Positions 25,777 through 39,335 of a stretch of DNA of 64,000 nucleotides are shown piece after piece; the stretch's first letter is position 1, and each line of letters opens with the position of its first letter. The stretch is from Adineta vaga (lineage: Eukaryota; Rotifera). Both the position numbers and the translations under genes were made by a program. The stretch is from assembly GCA_021613535.1 (NCBI GenBank), contig CP075495.1:6758001-6822000 (forward strand), written 5' to 3'. The notes below the pieces were generated by a model. That model searched no databases and was not told where the DNA came from. It saw only the letters and a list, made by a program, of their open reading frames with translations.

Positions 25777-28700
25777 ATGAGACGAACGAATCGTGTCGAG
25801 CCGGTCAATACCGGTAATAACGCAAATGATTTAGCACGAGCAACTATGACAACAACAACGCGTATGGAATTTGTTCGACGAGTTCAAGTACTTCCAATGG
25901 TACGTAAATGTAAACACTCGATATTAAGTCTTGAATTTAATTGTTGCATGTCGATGAGGATTTTCTTTTTCTTACTGATTTTCACTTGATTATGAGGAAG
26001 AGAGAAAATTGAATGAAAAAAAAAGAAAAAAGAAAAAGATTGACTTATAGTTCAACAAGTAACCTTGTTTCGAAGATTTCTCTTCATAAAAGTGTCTCAA
26101 TAGGAAGAAGCAGTTGCTCAATTGCACGGTGATCTGAATCAATCACTCGCTGGTGAAGCAACAATTTCACCCAGAATTTGGACTGGAATGCAACGTCCTA
26201 CAACACCCATAGCTATTAGGTAATGCATAAATCATGGAACTTTCTAAAACAAAATCGTCTATCTATCTTTTACTTCGATAGAGGAACACGCCGAGCAGTA
26301 TGGTGCATCGGTTGTGTATTTATTACAGTTGGACTACTTGCTCTTCTTGCTCTAGTTGTTGGTTTAACAATTGCCTTTGGAGGTTTGTATTTCTAGATGG
26401 AAGATTCTATTCAGTTGATTTTCTTTTCTTTATTGTTATAGCAACAAATGCGATCGGCGAAAGTGATATCGAAAGTTTGTACAATTTTTTATTATTGTAT
26501 ATTGAAAAAAAACTTTGTATAATTGTGTATACTAGGATATGATGTCGGTGATTTGCATTATGGAGTTGATAATGTTGATGCTGAAAAATTTCCATCAAAT
26601 ACATATCTATCGGTTGAAAATAAAGCTGCTGTTCAAACATATGTTTGTTGATTAAATTCCATTAGATATGTCGGATTTATGTAGTTTATTTTAGCTTTCC
26701 GATCAATTATCTAGTGAACCTGGATATCGTGGTCTTGTTATTGATGGAGTACTTGTGCAACAACAAACGAGAACAGGTCGAAAACGCCGGTAAATTTTTA
26801 TTTCGACTGATTGGAATCAAAACTTGAAACATTGTCTTTGTTTTTAGAGATACATCATGCGATGCAATTTTTGTTGTTCGAAATATTCAAATATACTTTG
26901 ATCATTGTTCAACATGTGCCGGTTCACGTAATCTTGCTTTACGACGCGTATTTTCTAATATAACAGCCTTTCAGCAACCCTTGGAATTACTCTTAAACAG
27001 TAATGGTAGCACATCAAAGGTAGCTGCAGAAATCTGTTCAGCACCAACAATTTCACGTTTAAGTAAGCATAGGATAGTATAGATTTTGAAAAAGAAAGGA
27101 GGACATTTTATTTTATTCATTTCCAGTCATACCAGTTCGATTAAGTATTTTACAAGCACGAGAAATTAATTCAAGTCTTGTATTAACAACGACGCATTCT
27201 ACAACAACCGAAATACGAACCGATTATCCTACATATACTTATACCGTACGACCATCAACGATTCGTTCTTCGTATATTTTTACATCACGAAGTCTTACTA
27301 CTCAAAAAGTTACCTCGATGAGAAAAGCATCAACTATGAAAACTAGTACTATTCGACCGATCGAAACAACTTTATCACTTGTAACAACAATAGCTAGTCA
27401 TATTAGTTCCGAATTGTCGACGATTTCACCTGGAAGAACAACAGATTTAATGTTGACCAGTGAAATGACAATTACTGAAGGAATAACACAACGAACAGAT
27501 GCATCCACACTATTGAATGAAATTGATAAGACGACAGCAGAACAATCTGAAGATACAACAATAGTTAAAGAACTCGAATCTACCTCCTCCTCCGTCTCCT
27601 CTTTATCATCATCTTCGTTGTCATCGATCGAAGGAATTTCAACAACAGAAACATCTGACAATGTTTCAGAGCACACCACATTAGACGCAATCGACGATAC
27701 TACATACATGACAGATTTCACTTCACTCTCAACTGATACTTCAACGTTTGAAGCAAATTCAACAATCGAATTTGAAGAAATTGCTACATCTTCATCGTCA
27801 TTAATCGATTTTACTAGTGAAGAAACGTCCACGATTGATTTTATGGAAAATACAACAACAGCAGCTATCGAGGAATTTGAAACAACTTCTTCTGATGATT
27901 TTACTGATATGACTAAGTCTGCAACGACTGATTTGTTAACAATAAACGATACTACAACAGAATCGGATCTATTCGAAACAACAAGTAATTCAGAAGATAT
28001 AGATTCAAATTCGACATCTGAAATATTATCAACTACGGTTGTTGATGATTATCCCACTGAAACTACATTTGTATCAGATTCGACTACAGATGAGATTGCA
28101 ACTGATTTAACAACTGACATACAATCAAGTACTATGTCAAGTTATAAAGAAGAAACAAGTCTATTACCTGTATATATTCCAACTACAATGAAACAAACTA
28201 CCAGTTTGTCGCGTCAAACAACGAAAAAGATTTCACCATTTCTACCCTATAAACCATCATCGTTCACTAGTGCTAGACGAGATACATCACGCCAACAAGC
28301 TACACAAGCAACATCTTTATTGCCATCAGTGAAACCAAGTCGTACGCGTAAACAAACATATTATTCTACAGTATTCGTTTCTCCAACAACACAACACCAA
28401 AGTATTTCACGAATTATAACATCTACAAACACTTATCGACCTACAACAGCAACCTTTCCAATGACAACCGCAACTCGACAACGTGGTCGATCTAAAGTTA
28501 CAACAAACAAATTAAAACAAACAAGTATGAATTCAATTACTATTATTATATTATTTTTGAGAAAAGCATCTCCTACTGTAGTAAATTAAATCGTAACATG
28601 TTGTACAGTCTCACTAGAATAAACCGGTTATTGGTTAATCTGCTGTATAAAACATCACTTTTGATTTCTTTTGTAGCTAACTATCCAACAACTATTCGTC

Positions 28701-31700
28701 CGCAAACAACAACAACAAGAACTACTATGGAAGAAGACTATACATCCATATCAAGTACAGATATGATGGCTACTGGTATATTTTTATTGATAGGCTTTAC
28801 TTCTTTTCTATAAACAGTTTCTTATTTAGATGGAACAATTACAACAGATAGAAACATTGAGATGTCGTCGATATCTACATCTAGTGAAATACAGATAGAT
28901 GATCTTGAAACGACGTCATTTACTTTAAATGAAGAACAAGCAACTGAACGATTATTGAAAACAGATTTAACATCAACAACTTTCGATGAATTATCTACAG
29001 ATGAAACGTATACAACAGTTCTTCAATTAAATTCAACAATTACAACGACTGTAAGTACTTCTGGCATGATATTAACAAGTAGTTTGCTTGATGATTTAAC
29101 TGAACAACCAAGCTTGTATTCATTATCTTTCACTACTATAATGCCATTCACAAATGCTTATATAGAAAGTAGTTCTATCACTTCTACATCTACAACTTAT
29201 TTTTCATTCTCATCAAGAGAACATTCAGATAAAAAATCAACTGAAATATTACGTACACTTTTTGATACATCTGTATCAACAGTAGTTTCAAGTCGGACTT
29301 CCTCTCAATCGTTAACGGAAACAACAACAACAACAGTATCGACTATCGTTGATCAAATACAAGACACTACTCTGATCATTCAAAACGGTTTGAGTCAATG
29401 GATAACTACGCATACGAATACTGATATAACATCGTTACGTACGGAAGAAACAATTGTTGATCTTACTGTATCATCCGTTTCTTCTTCTCTGTATGAAGAT
29501 GAATTCAAGTCAACACATGATACAACCTATGATATTTTGTCGTCAACTGTTTTCAAATCAAGTTCAGATACAATTGAGACTCAGACGAATAGTTTTTCGA
29601 TGGATGAAACTACAACAAATAATAATATGATTACAGTCATGTCAGACTCATCAACAGTAACCTATTCAAGCTCAAATAAGAAACTGTTCAGTACGGTGAC
29701 AGATTTCGCGACAAACTCAGAATCGATGCAATCCGTTACAGATGCATTGTCGAACTTAAATGAAATAACTCCAAATTTATCTGATCAATCTTCATCTTCC
29801 TCATCATCTTCAGTTTCTATTGCAAGTAGTACAAGTAGCGAATCGATCGACGTTACATCTAGTACGGATACATCAGTATATCAAACTTATTCTTCAATAG
29901 TGAATGACGATAATATATTTACCGTATCTCCAGTTGTAACAGATCACAATTTCATAACATCAACATCTACCATATCTGTGTCTTCCAATTATGATAATAT
30001 ACTAACTGCTGTTACCGATACAACATATCCAAGTGATTACTCAACGATTTTACTTTCGTTAATATCATCAGAAGAGGCCACTCGTGATAATCCATTTACA
30101 TCCACATTATTTAACAATATTGATTATTCTTCCCATTCGAATTCAGAAGTAGATGAAATATCAACGCCTTCCACAGCGAATATCAATGGCGATCAAACAT
30201 CATCAATTTTATCAACTAGTAGCATCCAATCTGTTTCTCAAACAAGTATTTCGATGGATACGGTAATAAATTCTGACGCAACTACCATTGATTCATCAAT
30301 CTCTAGCAATTATTCATTACTTACTGATGATACTCTCAGTATATTATTACGATCATCAGTAACTCCGTCTAGTGCACACCAGTCGTCAATTGAACATGCT
30401 CTAGAGACATATTCAACCGCAGCACAGAATTCGAAAATGATGTCGTCTCACCCATCATCAACAAGTATTTTGCCATTTATTCACGCCGACACAGTTACCT
30501 CTGGTATTAGTACGAGATCAATCGATAGTATTTTTTCATCAATAATGATTTCAACTCCTAGTTCGGATTTAGTTACAAGTGTATCTGATACAACTACTAA
30601 TCGAATGACTAATAAACCTTTATTAATACATATTTCTACTGATACTAACAGCGATCTAATTTCAACGACGTTATCGTCACAAGCATCACTACTCGAACAG
30701 ACAAATGACGATCAATTTAGTACTTTGTCTTCTCTTACAGATGACACTAATCTAACATCATCTTCGGTTTCTCATCTACTAACAACACTTCAAGGTTCGG
30801 GTATCGATACATTCACTTCTGACATTTTTCAGGATGAACAAAATACTAATCATCTATCAACAATTGCTCAAACTGTTCCAGATTTCAGTGAAAGTTCTGT
30901 TTCAACACCTATAGCGATAAATGTCAGTCATTTTGCGCCTGATACGATACCTACAGACAAATACGAACTCGATTCTACAATTACTGTAACAAGTTTTGAA
31001 ATATTTCATGATATTAGCTCAAATAATGACGCTATCCACAAGTATCGTACACGACTTAAGTTCGACCGAAAGTACTTCCTTCGAACATTCAGAATATTTC
31101 GATAAAACTACGAGCAATACTATAACGCAATCTACAACTATCGATAATAGCTATCAAACGTCATCACAGACCACTATGGAAGGCTTAGAAACCGATGTAA
31201 TAGAAACAAATGGCATAACATTAAGTACAACAAACGAGAACAATGTATTTACTACCTCTACAATACCTGTGTTATCAACATCTATGCTCCATACAAATGT
31301 TATACAAGAAACATCACTTTTACCAGTGATTATATCAACTATAGATTATGAATCTGCATCCACCCCTACATCTATTATTAATGATGATTATTCGACTGTT
31401 TTAGAGAATGTTATTGAAACTTCACAGTCACTCCTTACTCAAAACCCGTATCCCACTCCATCAACAATAATCGAGACATTTGACGATACTTCGAGCACAA
31501 TTGATATACATACAGAAAACATACCACCAATGACTAATATCATTACAAAACACTTTACTTCAACTTCTCCGTCTACAAATCTTCGAGATGCATTCAGTTC
31601 ATCAGCATCGACTGCGACATCTCCGACTATTAATGAAACGTTCCATGAAACTAATCCAATGACATCTGAACGAGATACGGATTTACCAGAAAATAATGTC

Positions 31701-34700
31701 ACAATTCTTTCCACTATTGTCAATGAAGTTACTCATGAAACATCTACCATTGATCTTGCCACCACAGAAGACTCAAATATCGATACAACTGATTTCTATT
31801 CGAACATAAGTCTTTTCCCATTTACATCAAAAACGACAGACGAATCATCGATATCAACATCTACTTCCTCACTTACAGAAAAAAAAGACAGTTTCTCAAC
31901 AAATTCGATTAGTACTCAAACAGTAAAATCCACCAACAACGTTTCTATTACAGAGTCGACGAGTTCCACAACAAAATTGAATACTGAATCGTCCAATCTG
32001 TTAAAATCCACTGATCGACTTTCGATACTTCAAGATACCACCAATCCCGCAATACATTCGACCAGTACCTCGTCACAATCAACCACTCAACGTTTGATTC
32101 TCCAAGACTCCAGTACCATGTCACCATCCACTGATCAACCTTCACTTCTTCTTGATTCTACCATTGATACATCGCAGTTTACTAGTGAACGTTTGGTTCT
32201 TCTAGACTCAACTAGTACCACGTCACATTCGACTCATCAACAGCCAATTCTTCCAGATTCTACCAGTACCATGTTACCATCCACTGATGAACCTTCGCTT
32301 CTTTTAGATTTTACTAGTACTACAATACATTCGACCAGTACCACGTCACATTCAACTCATGAACAGTCAATTCTTCCAGACTCCACCAGTACCGTATTGC
32401 CATCCACTACGGAACGTTTGGTTCTTCTAGACTCAACCAGTATCATATCACCATCCACTGATCAACCTTCGGTTCTTCTATATTCTACCATCAGTACATC
32501 GCAATCAACAGCTGAACGTTCGATACTACAAGATACGACTAGTACCACACCAAAGTCAAATACTCAAAGTTCGATTCTCCCAGATTCTACTAGCACTACA
32601 TTATATTCGACCAGTACCTCGTCACATTCAACTACTGAACGTTTGGTTCTCCAAGACTCCAGTACCATGTCACCATCCACTGATCAACCTTCACTTCTTC
32701 TAGATTCTACCATTGATACATCGCAACCAACTAGTGAACATTCGATTCTTCAAGATACGACAATTAACACATCAAAGTCGACTACTCAAAGTTTGATTCA
32801 TCCAGATCCCACTAGTACAACACTACATTCGACCAGTACCACGTCACATTCAACTACTGAACGCAATTCTTCCAGACTCCACCAGTATCATATCACCATC
32901 CACTGATCAACCTTCGATTCTTCTAGATTCTACCAGTGGTACATCGCAGTCTACTAGTGAACGTTTGGTTCTTCTAGACTCCACCAGTACCATATCGCAA
33001 CCAACTACTGAACGTTCGATACTACAAGATACGATCAGTACCACACGAAAGTCAACCACTCAACGTTTGGTTCATCCAGATCCCACTAGTACCACACTGC
33101 ATTCGACCAGTACCACGTCACATTCAACTCACGCACAGTCAACTCTTCTAGATTACACCAGTACGACATCGCCATCCACTACGGAACGTTTGGTTCTTCT
33201 AGACTCCACCGGTACCATGTCACGATTCGCTGATCAACCTTCGGTTCTTCTAGATTTTACCAGCCGTACATTGCAGTTTACCAATGAACGTTTGATTCTT
33301 CTAGATTCTACCGGCACCAAATCGCAGCCGACTACCCAACATTCCGTTCTCCCAGATTCTACTAGCACCACATTCCATTCGACCAGTAAAACGTTCCATG
33401 CCATTGCTCAACAGTCAATTCTTCCAGATTCCACCGGTACTACATCGCCATCCACTACCGAACATTTGGTTCTCCTAGACTCCACCAGTATCATGTCACC
33501 ATCTACTGATCAACCTTCAGTTCTTCTAGATTCTAACAGTGGTACACCGCAGTCTACTAGTGAACGTTTGGTTCTTCTAGACTCCACCAGTATCTTCTCA
33601 CCATCGACTGATGAACCTTCGGTTCTTCTAGATTCTACCAGCACCCAATCGCAGCCGATTACCCATCATTCCGTTCTCCCGGATTCTACTAGTACCACAT
33701 TCCATTCGACCAGTACCACGTTCCATGCCACTGCTCAACAGTCAATTCTTCCAGATTCCACCAGTACCATATTGTCATCAACTACGCAACGTTTGGTTCT
33801 TCCAGACACCAGTACCACGTCACCGTCCACTAATCAACCTTCGGTTCTTTTACATTCTACCAGTGGTACATCGCAACCAGCTAGTGAAAGTTCGATTCTT
33901 CAAGATACGACCATTAACACATCACAGTTGACTACTGAACGTATGGTTCATCCAGATCCCACTATTACCACATTACATTTGACCAGTAACACGTCACATT
34001 CAACTACTGAACAGTCAATTCTTCCAGACTCCACCAGTACCATATTGCCATCCACTACGGAACGTTTGGTTCTTCGAGAATCCACCAGTATCATGTCACC
34101 ATCTACGGATCAACCTTCGATTCTTCTACATTCTACCAGTGGTACATTGGAGTCTACTAACGGACGTTTGGTTCCTCTACATTCAACCAGTACCACGTCG
34201 CATTCGACTCATCAACAGTCAATTCTACCAGATTCCACCAGTATTATGTCACGAGCCACTGATGAACCTTCGATTCTTTTAGACTTTACTAGTACTACAA
34301 TACATTCGACCGGTAGGTCGTCACATTCGACTGATCGACGATCAATTGTTCCAGATTCGACGACTACCACCAATGTTATGTCACAGTGGACTGATGAACC
34401 TTCGATTCTCCCAGATTCCAACAATAGTACATCACAGTTGACCAGTACCAGCTCGCAATTGACTACTCAACGTTTGATTCTTCCAGATGACACCGGTACC
34501 ATGTCACCGTCCACTGAGAAACATTTGATTGTTCTAGATTCCACTAGTTCTATATTGCAATCAACTACTGCAACTACTGAACGTCTGATTCTCCAAGATG
34601 CGACCGATACGGCTTTACATTCGACCAGTACTAAGTGGCAATTCACTACTGAACCGTTGGTTGTTCTAGATTCTAGTGATATTTCATCCAGTTCAATCGT

Positions 34701-36076
34701 GATGTTTCAAGATCTTCTCGCTACTACAAAAATCACTGAAGTCAAAGAACCAAGTGAATCGTCAACGAACCACGAATACCTACAGAAACTAGCTCTAGTA
34801 TTCTTTTGGATACTATTACTCCGAAATTATCTGCAAGTCCTCCATTTACCGATTCAGATACCACCACTGATCGATTGTTAGCATCAACTTTTGGTGGGAA
34901 TAACGTTGACACAATGATTTCTCACATGACCAGCACAGGTTCATCGGGTATATCTAACAATCCTATACAAGAAATATCAATATCTACTAATTATCTTACT
35001 GAATCTACACAAATTACGAGAGATATAGAAGTCTCGACTTTGGATGCAAAACAGTTGACATCAAGTATTGAAATACTCGCGACTTACTCGACATCATTAT
35101 CGGAATCACGTCAGCCTACAGATGAACAGAAAAGCTCTGATATAAATACTTTGGAACAGTCGACTACTTCGATTGATTACACAACAGATATATCAGAACA
35201 AACAAAATCTTCTTCTTCTTCTATTCCCTCTATCGTTATGTCACCGACAACAGCTACTGATTCAATTGTCAACAGTATCACTGATTCGTTTACAATAACA
35301 CAGGAAGCGTCTATATCAGACATATCAAATGATAAAATAAATTCAACAGTTCTCAATTCTGATAACGAGGTCACTTCTTCTGATGGATTACTCGTCGATG
35401 ACTTATCATCTGATCGAACAAATGATATCATTTTGAGTACAACTCAACCAAATCACTCTTCTACTTTATCGGTCAGTTCAACAGCAGAACTAAATTTTCA
35501 CGACACTACACAACAACAAAACCACGATGTGACATCGAAAGACCTCGATTATACGACTATAGAAACTGAACTACCGATTTCATTCACTGTTGATCGAACA
35601 AACAAACAAGGCATCAATGATATTTCATCAACGGCATCAACTACAATCGAGCAGATGTCAACTAATAGTAAAACATCTTCTATAATATTAAATATACTAA
35701 CAACAAACCGTATATCAAATGTCGAATTTATTACGAACAGTGATAATATCTTGTCATCAACCAATTCTATATCATCATCTCTGATTAATAATCAACAAAC
35801 AGGTATCTATATTTTGATGTCTTATGTGACCAAAACTCGTCTTGTTTCTCTTTTCAATATTTAGATAAATTAACTGAACATTCAACAAAACCTTTTTCTT
35901 CTTCAACTATTGCTACATCATTGAAAGATCTACTACGCACTACTCAAAATTCGATTCAATCGACAATAACATCATCCAATCAAACTTCAACTATTTCAAT
36001 AATACACACTGAACAGAATCTCAGCACAAGAGAATCTTCTACTGATATTTTAAATATCACTTCTCTATCACCATAG
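25777..36076 (+). CDS. Giant mucin-like type II membrane protein with three frame breaks
   Basis: I do not recognise a named family. Exons are 25777-25899, 26104-26219, 26282-26382, 26443-26475, 26536-26642, 26695-26789, 26848-27062, 27127-28524, 28677-28775, 28830-35802 (with frame breaks) and 35865-36076. The first 85 or so residues are basic and lack a signal peptide. A single membrane span follows at about 86-112 (VWCIGCVFITVGLLALLALV). A folded-looking extracellular part follows with six Cys, including FDHCSTCAGSRN, and a furin-type site GRKRR (about 187-191). Roughly 2800 residues then consist mostly of Ser, Thr, Asp and Glu, including about fifty 17-residue repeats. The frame changes near 31030, at 32863 (two bases missing compared with sister repeats) and near 34765. 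No intron explains them, so they are assembly errors in repetitive DNA or real lesions. It is probably an O-glycosylated surface or secreted mucin. Confidence 0.7.
32020..34690 (+). repeat. 51-base minisatellite coding a 17-residue mucin repeat
   Basis: About fifty imperfect head-to-tail units sit within the mucin exon. The protein unit is roughly (V/I)L(L/P/Q)DSTSTxSxSTxxxS, for example VLLDSTSIISPSTDQPS. Some units carry a seven-residue extension (STSTTSH type). The DNA period was counted as 51 bases in several copies. Copies are diverged, with several sub-families alternating (ERLVLLDS, EQSILPDS, DQPSVLLDS), suggesting higher-order duplication of multi-unit blocks. A two-base deletion in one copy at 32863 shifts the frame. 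Confidence 0.9.
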
Positions 36077-36326
36077 ATATACTGCATGGAAACACAGCTT
36101 GCACATAGTTCTAAAATTGACTTTAAATGTTAAATATTTTTCTTATTCTTTCTATATTCTAGCCCAAAATTGACGAGAATAATAACAATGATCAGTACGA
36201 TTATGAAGACTAATCCAGATCTAGTTATATAGACAATTAAGAAAATAGAGAAAAAAAAATACCCTTATGTCCGGTGTGTATACGAACTTCATATAAAAAG
36301 AACTCAATTTTTCTTTCTTTTTCTCC

Positions 36327-36332
36327 AATAAA
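36327..36332 (+). terminator. Candidate poly(A) signal of the mucin gene
   Basis: AATAAA lies 251 bases past the mucin stop. The stretch 36077-37066 otherwise holds only AT-rich DNA plus the CRE-like element listed next. Confidence 0.4.
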
Positions 36333-36887
36333 ATAATAACAACTTTTCTTGCATATGTAATTCTTTGATTCATTATCATCATCATTGAAATCTATCGTTT
36401 GTAGATATGTCAACGTTCATTCAAATCTATTTGCCAATAAAACGATTCAATTTCAATTGTGTTTTGATTCACACTTTAGTCACCTGACCATTTTTTCCAC
36501 TTTACTCTTCATCAATTTGTTGATGATGATGAATATGTACAATGGTGTGAACATGCACAAACGACAATATACATATAAACGTTTAATTGTGCTCGAGGCT
36601 TTCGACAATTGACAATTGATATGAGACAGAAAAAAAAAGTGAAATAAAGAGTTGTGTTTAATTTCGCAGGAAATGAAGTGTTCAATTATCGACACGGTTC
36701 TCTAGCGAAAAGAAAAAGCAAATTTCCTAATTCGCAAATAATTATATCAATTCTTTTGTTCAAGACTTTTCTATTGATCAATCAGATTGGCATCGTAACA
36801 CAGACAGAAAGAAAAAAAAAGTAGAGAAAAGTCGATTAAATGGAAAAAAACCGATAAATATTAAATGACTTGTATGATGACGTCAGT

Positions 36888-36909
36888 CAATCTTCTGCGT
36901 TCTTTAAAT
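36888..36909. promoter_or_regulatory. Palindromic CRE (TGACGTCA) next to a TATA-like element
   Basis: A perfect cAMP-response element TGACGTCA lies at 36888-36895, and TTTAAATA follows at about 36903-36910. CREB/ATF family factors bind this palindrome in animals. It lies 1.2 kb before the homeobox gene and just past the 3' end of the small membrane-protein gene. A long 5' UTR or an unseen first exon of the homeobox gene would be needed to link them. Confidence 0.35.
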
Positions 36910-37066
36910 AGTAACATCAAATGGCTATGAAATCATCCCGCAAGCTTTCTTTTGATCATCAGATTTCATTTCGTTTGATTAATTTAACAATCATCATCAT
37001 CTTTTCAATATTGATACTTCGATTAAATTTTACACATGTCTCTAATTACAAGCTCAATTGAATCAT

Positions 37067-37429
37067 TTAGATAATTGTTTTCATTTCACTTTTAACATTA
37101 TAATCTGTAAATTCACTTGGTTCACCAATCGTTTGAATTGTATCCGTTTCTTGAAGATTATATGGAACAATTGGCATATGATAATCTTTCATGTGTCGTT
37201 TGATTTGTTCATTTTTATTGTTTATTCGTTTACGGATAATAAATATATATAATAGAATTAAAATAAAAACGATCACAAGTACTATTCCAATAGAAATAAT
37301 TAAACTTAACCAAGATTTGAAAAAATTCTTTGATGAAGAAGTTTTTTTCGTATGATGATTTTTTTTACAATGAACTATGATTAACAAGGAAAATACTAAG
37401 AATAGATGAAAAATAATTAGACTGTTCAT
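37067..37429 (-). CDS. Small single-pass membrane protein of unknown function
   Basis: This is 120 residues in one open frame. An N-terminal signal peptide (MNSLIIFHLFLVFSLLIIVHC) is followed by a short Lys/His-rich stretch and one membrane span (about 43-65, LIISIGIVLVIVFILILLYI). A basic stop-transfer IIRKRINNKNEQIKRH follows, then a polar tail of about 45 residues with possible Tyr-based sorting motifs (YHMP, YNLQ). The ordered signal, ectodomain, span and cytoplasmic tail argue for a real type I protein. I recognise no family and see no introns. It could be chance in hydrophobic-biased AT-rich DNA. Confidence 0.45.
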   Translation of the reverse strand: MNSLIIFHLFLVFSLLIIVHCKKNHHTKKTSSSKNFFKSWLSLIISIGIVLVIVFILILLYIFIIRKRINNKNEQIKRHMKDYHMPIVPYNLQETDTIQTIGEPSEFTDYNVKSEMKTII

Positions 37430-38137
37430 AACATAAGTATTAAATTGAATAGAATAGATGAAGAATTTCTCTCGTTACCGAGGTAATTCATCAATTGAAG
37501 TAAAGAAGAGAAAAAAAACAAAAGCAATACATTTTGAATTTTATTTAATATATTTCTTCTCCAATCAGAGATATGTATCTATTAATTTTCTTTTATTCTT
37601 CCATATTCGATGAGAAAATTAAACAGCAGTCAAACGTCGTTGTTAGTTAATTCATATATTATTAAATATAGTCATCATTTCAGACAAATTAGAATGTCGT
37701 CAAGCAGTCACCGAAACGAACACATACAGAAGCTTGAAGGGGAAAAAACGTCGAGTATGGTTTCTCCTCTTTTTCTCTTGTTTCATGTACAATATGCACG
37801 CGCGTGAAATGATTATATTGGTTTGTTGATTACAGCATACGAAACGTCCCTTTTTATTAATGCACCAATAGAATATCTAGATGCACTATTTTTTTTCCTC
37901 CCTAGGCAAAAGAAAGAGAAAGAGAGAGAGAGAGAAATAAAGAGAGGAAAAGAGAATATAATTATCATCGAACACATAGTCACAACTAAGGTTTTTTCTG
38001 TTCCTCAGTGTGCACTTACGATCAAATCATCCACTACATTTAATAATTGAATAAAAACACTGACATATTCATATTCATATTTGTATACATTATATATATA
38101 TATATAAATATTATATAAATCAACAACGAATTTTTCA
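37430..38137. other. Upstream region of the homeobox gene
   Basis: This AT-rich stretch has a GA-rich patch at about 37905-37955 and a (TA)n run at about 38089-38106, directly before the homeobox start. No convincing gene is seen. Confidence 0.4.
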
Positions 38138-39335
38138 ATGCGAGGTTTTACAATTGCTTGTATACTTGGAAGTACGAATTCGTCAACAACAACGAATAAG
38201 TTAAAACGAAAAAATTCTGATGACGATAATGAAGATCATCAACCTAATAAACGACAAACAACGGAAGGTAAGGACAAATACTTTTTTTTCTTTTATTAAG
38301 ATATCATTTCAATTAGTTTTTCAATACATCTTTATTAAATATATAATAAGACTTAATCAATACAATCTAGTTCTATTGTTCGGAAACTAAGAAAAGAATG
38401 TTTTGTCAATTACTTCATTAAGATACAGAGAGAGAAAGAAAGAAAGAATATTATCATCAATAAAAGAAGAAAAAGAGTCTAAATTCCTTTGGATTTTCTT
38501 TTTCTTTAGCACATGAAATCTTATCACCATCATCTGCTCTACTTCTTCCAAGTTCATCATCGGACAATAGCAATCATAAATTGTCAATCAATGATGAAGA
38601 ACGTGATTCATCAACGGAACATCATAGTTGTGATGAACGACCACGAAAAGTACGACGTAGTCGAACAACATTTTCTACATATCAATTACATCAATTAGAA
38701 CGTTCATTTGAAAAAACACAATATCCAGATGTATTTACACGTGAAGAACTTGCGATGAGATTAGATTTAAGTGAAGCACGTGTACAAGTTTGGTAAGTTG
38801 AATTGAAATCAAAAGAAAATGTTTCTCTTTATTTATCAAATAAATTATTTTCTCAAGGTTTCAAAATCGTCGTGCTAAATGGCGTAAACGTGAAAAAGCT
38901 CTCGGTCGTGAAAGTCCAAATTTCATGGGTCCACATGATTTAGAAACATTTCGTCATCAAATGTCAGCTTATTTAACAAATGCTTTAACTGGAAATGTTC
39001 CAGCAACTAATGATCGACCACAATTACCTGTACCTCCACCACATTATCTTCCATTTCTAATGGGTCATCTTGACGAAAAAGTTTTAGCACGTTTACCAAC
39101 AAATGTAACATCATCAACGGCAGTAACAAACATTCCACCAAATCTTGGTCTACTCTATCATCATCCTCATCATTCGACACAATTATCGAATATTAATATC
39201 TCATCAGCATCGCCAACATCATCATCATCATCGAATTCATCGACATCAGATATTCCCGAACAATCATCATCCTATTTAACAACATTTGATCATCATAGAC
39301 GTGTTAAATTAGAACTCCAAGATGCTTCTGCTTAA
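38138..39335 (+). CDS. PRD-class (paired-like) homeobox transcription factor, homeobrain/Arx type
   Basis: Exons are 38138-38267, 38510-38792 and 38858-39335, giving 296 residues. The N-terminus carries FTIACILG (residues 4-11), matching the octapeptide/eh1 motif (FSIxxILG) that recruits Groucho-type corepressors. The homeodomain (about 91-150) reads [20 protein letters not shown], then [20 protein letters not shown], then [20 protein letters not shown], with Gln at homeodomain position 50. An intron splits the Trp-Phe pair of helix 3, as is common in this class. The flanks KVRRSRTTF and [23 protein letters not shown] resemble homeobrain more than Arx, but that is from memory. The tail is Ser/Pro/His-rich and shows no clear OAR domain. 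It is probably a head or neural patterning factor and likely a repressor. Confidence 0.88.

Noticed and set aside
27398-27832. Val/Ser-rich minus-strand frame within the mucin
   Set aside because: It is the antisense of Thr/Asp-rich codons; a mirrored low-complexity frame is expected here.
32020-34690. Noncoding satellite or CRISPR-like array
   Set aside because: Units are head to tail without spacers, keep an open frame over long stretches and continue the Ser/Thr-rich coding sequence on both sides.
36167-36232. An extra terminal mucin exon coding an acidic tail (PKIDENNNNDQYDYED) after an AG
   Set aside because: No GT donor exists near the end of the preceding exon, whose frame closes at 36076.
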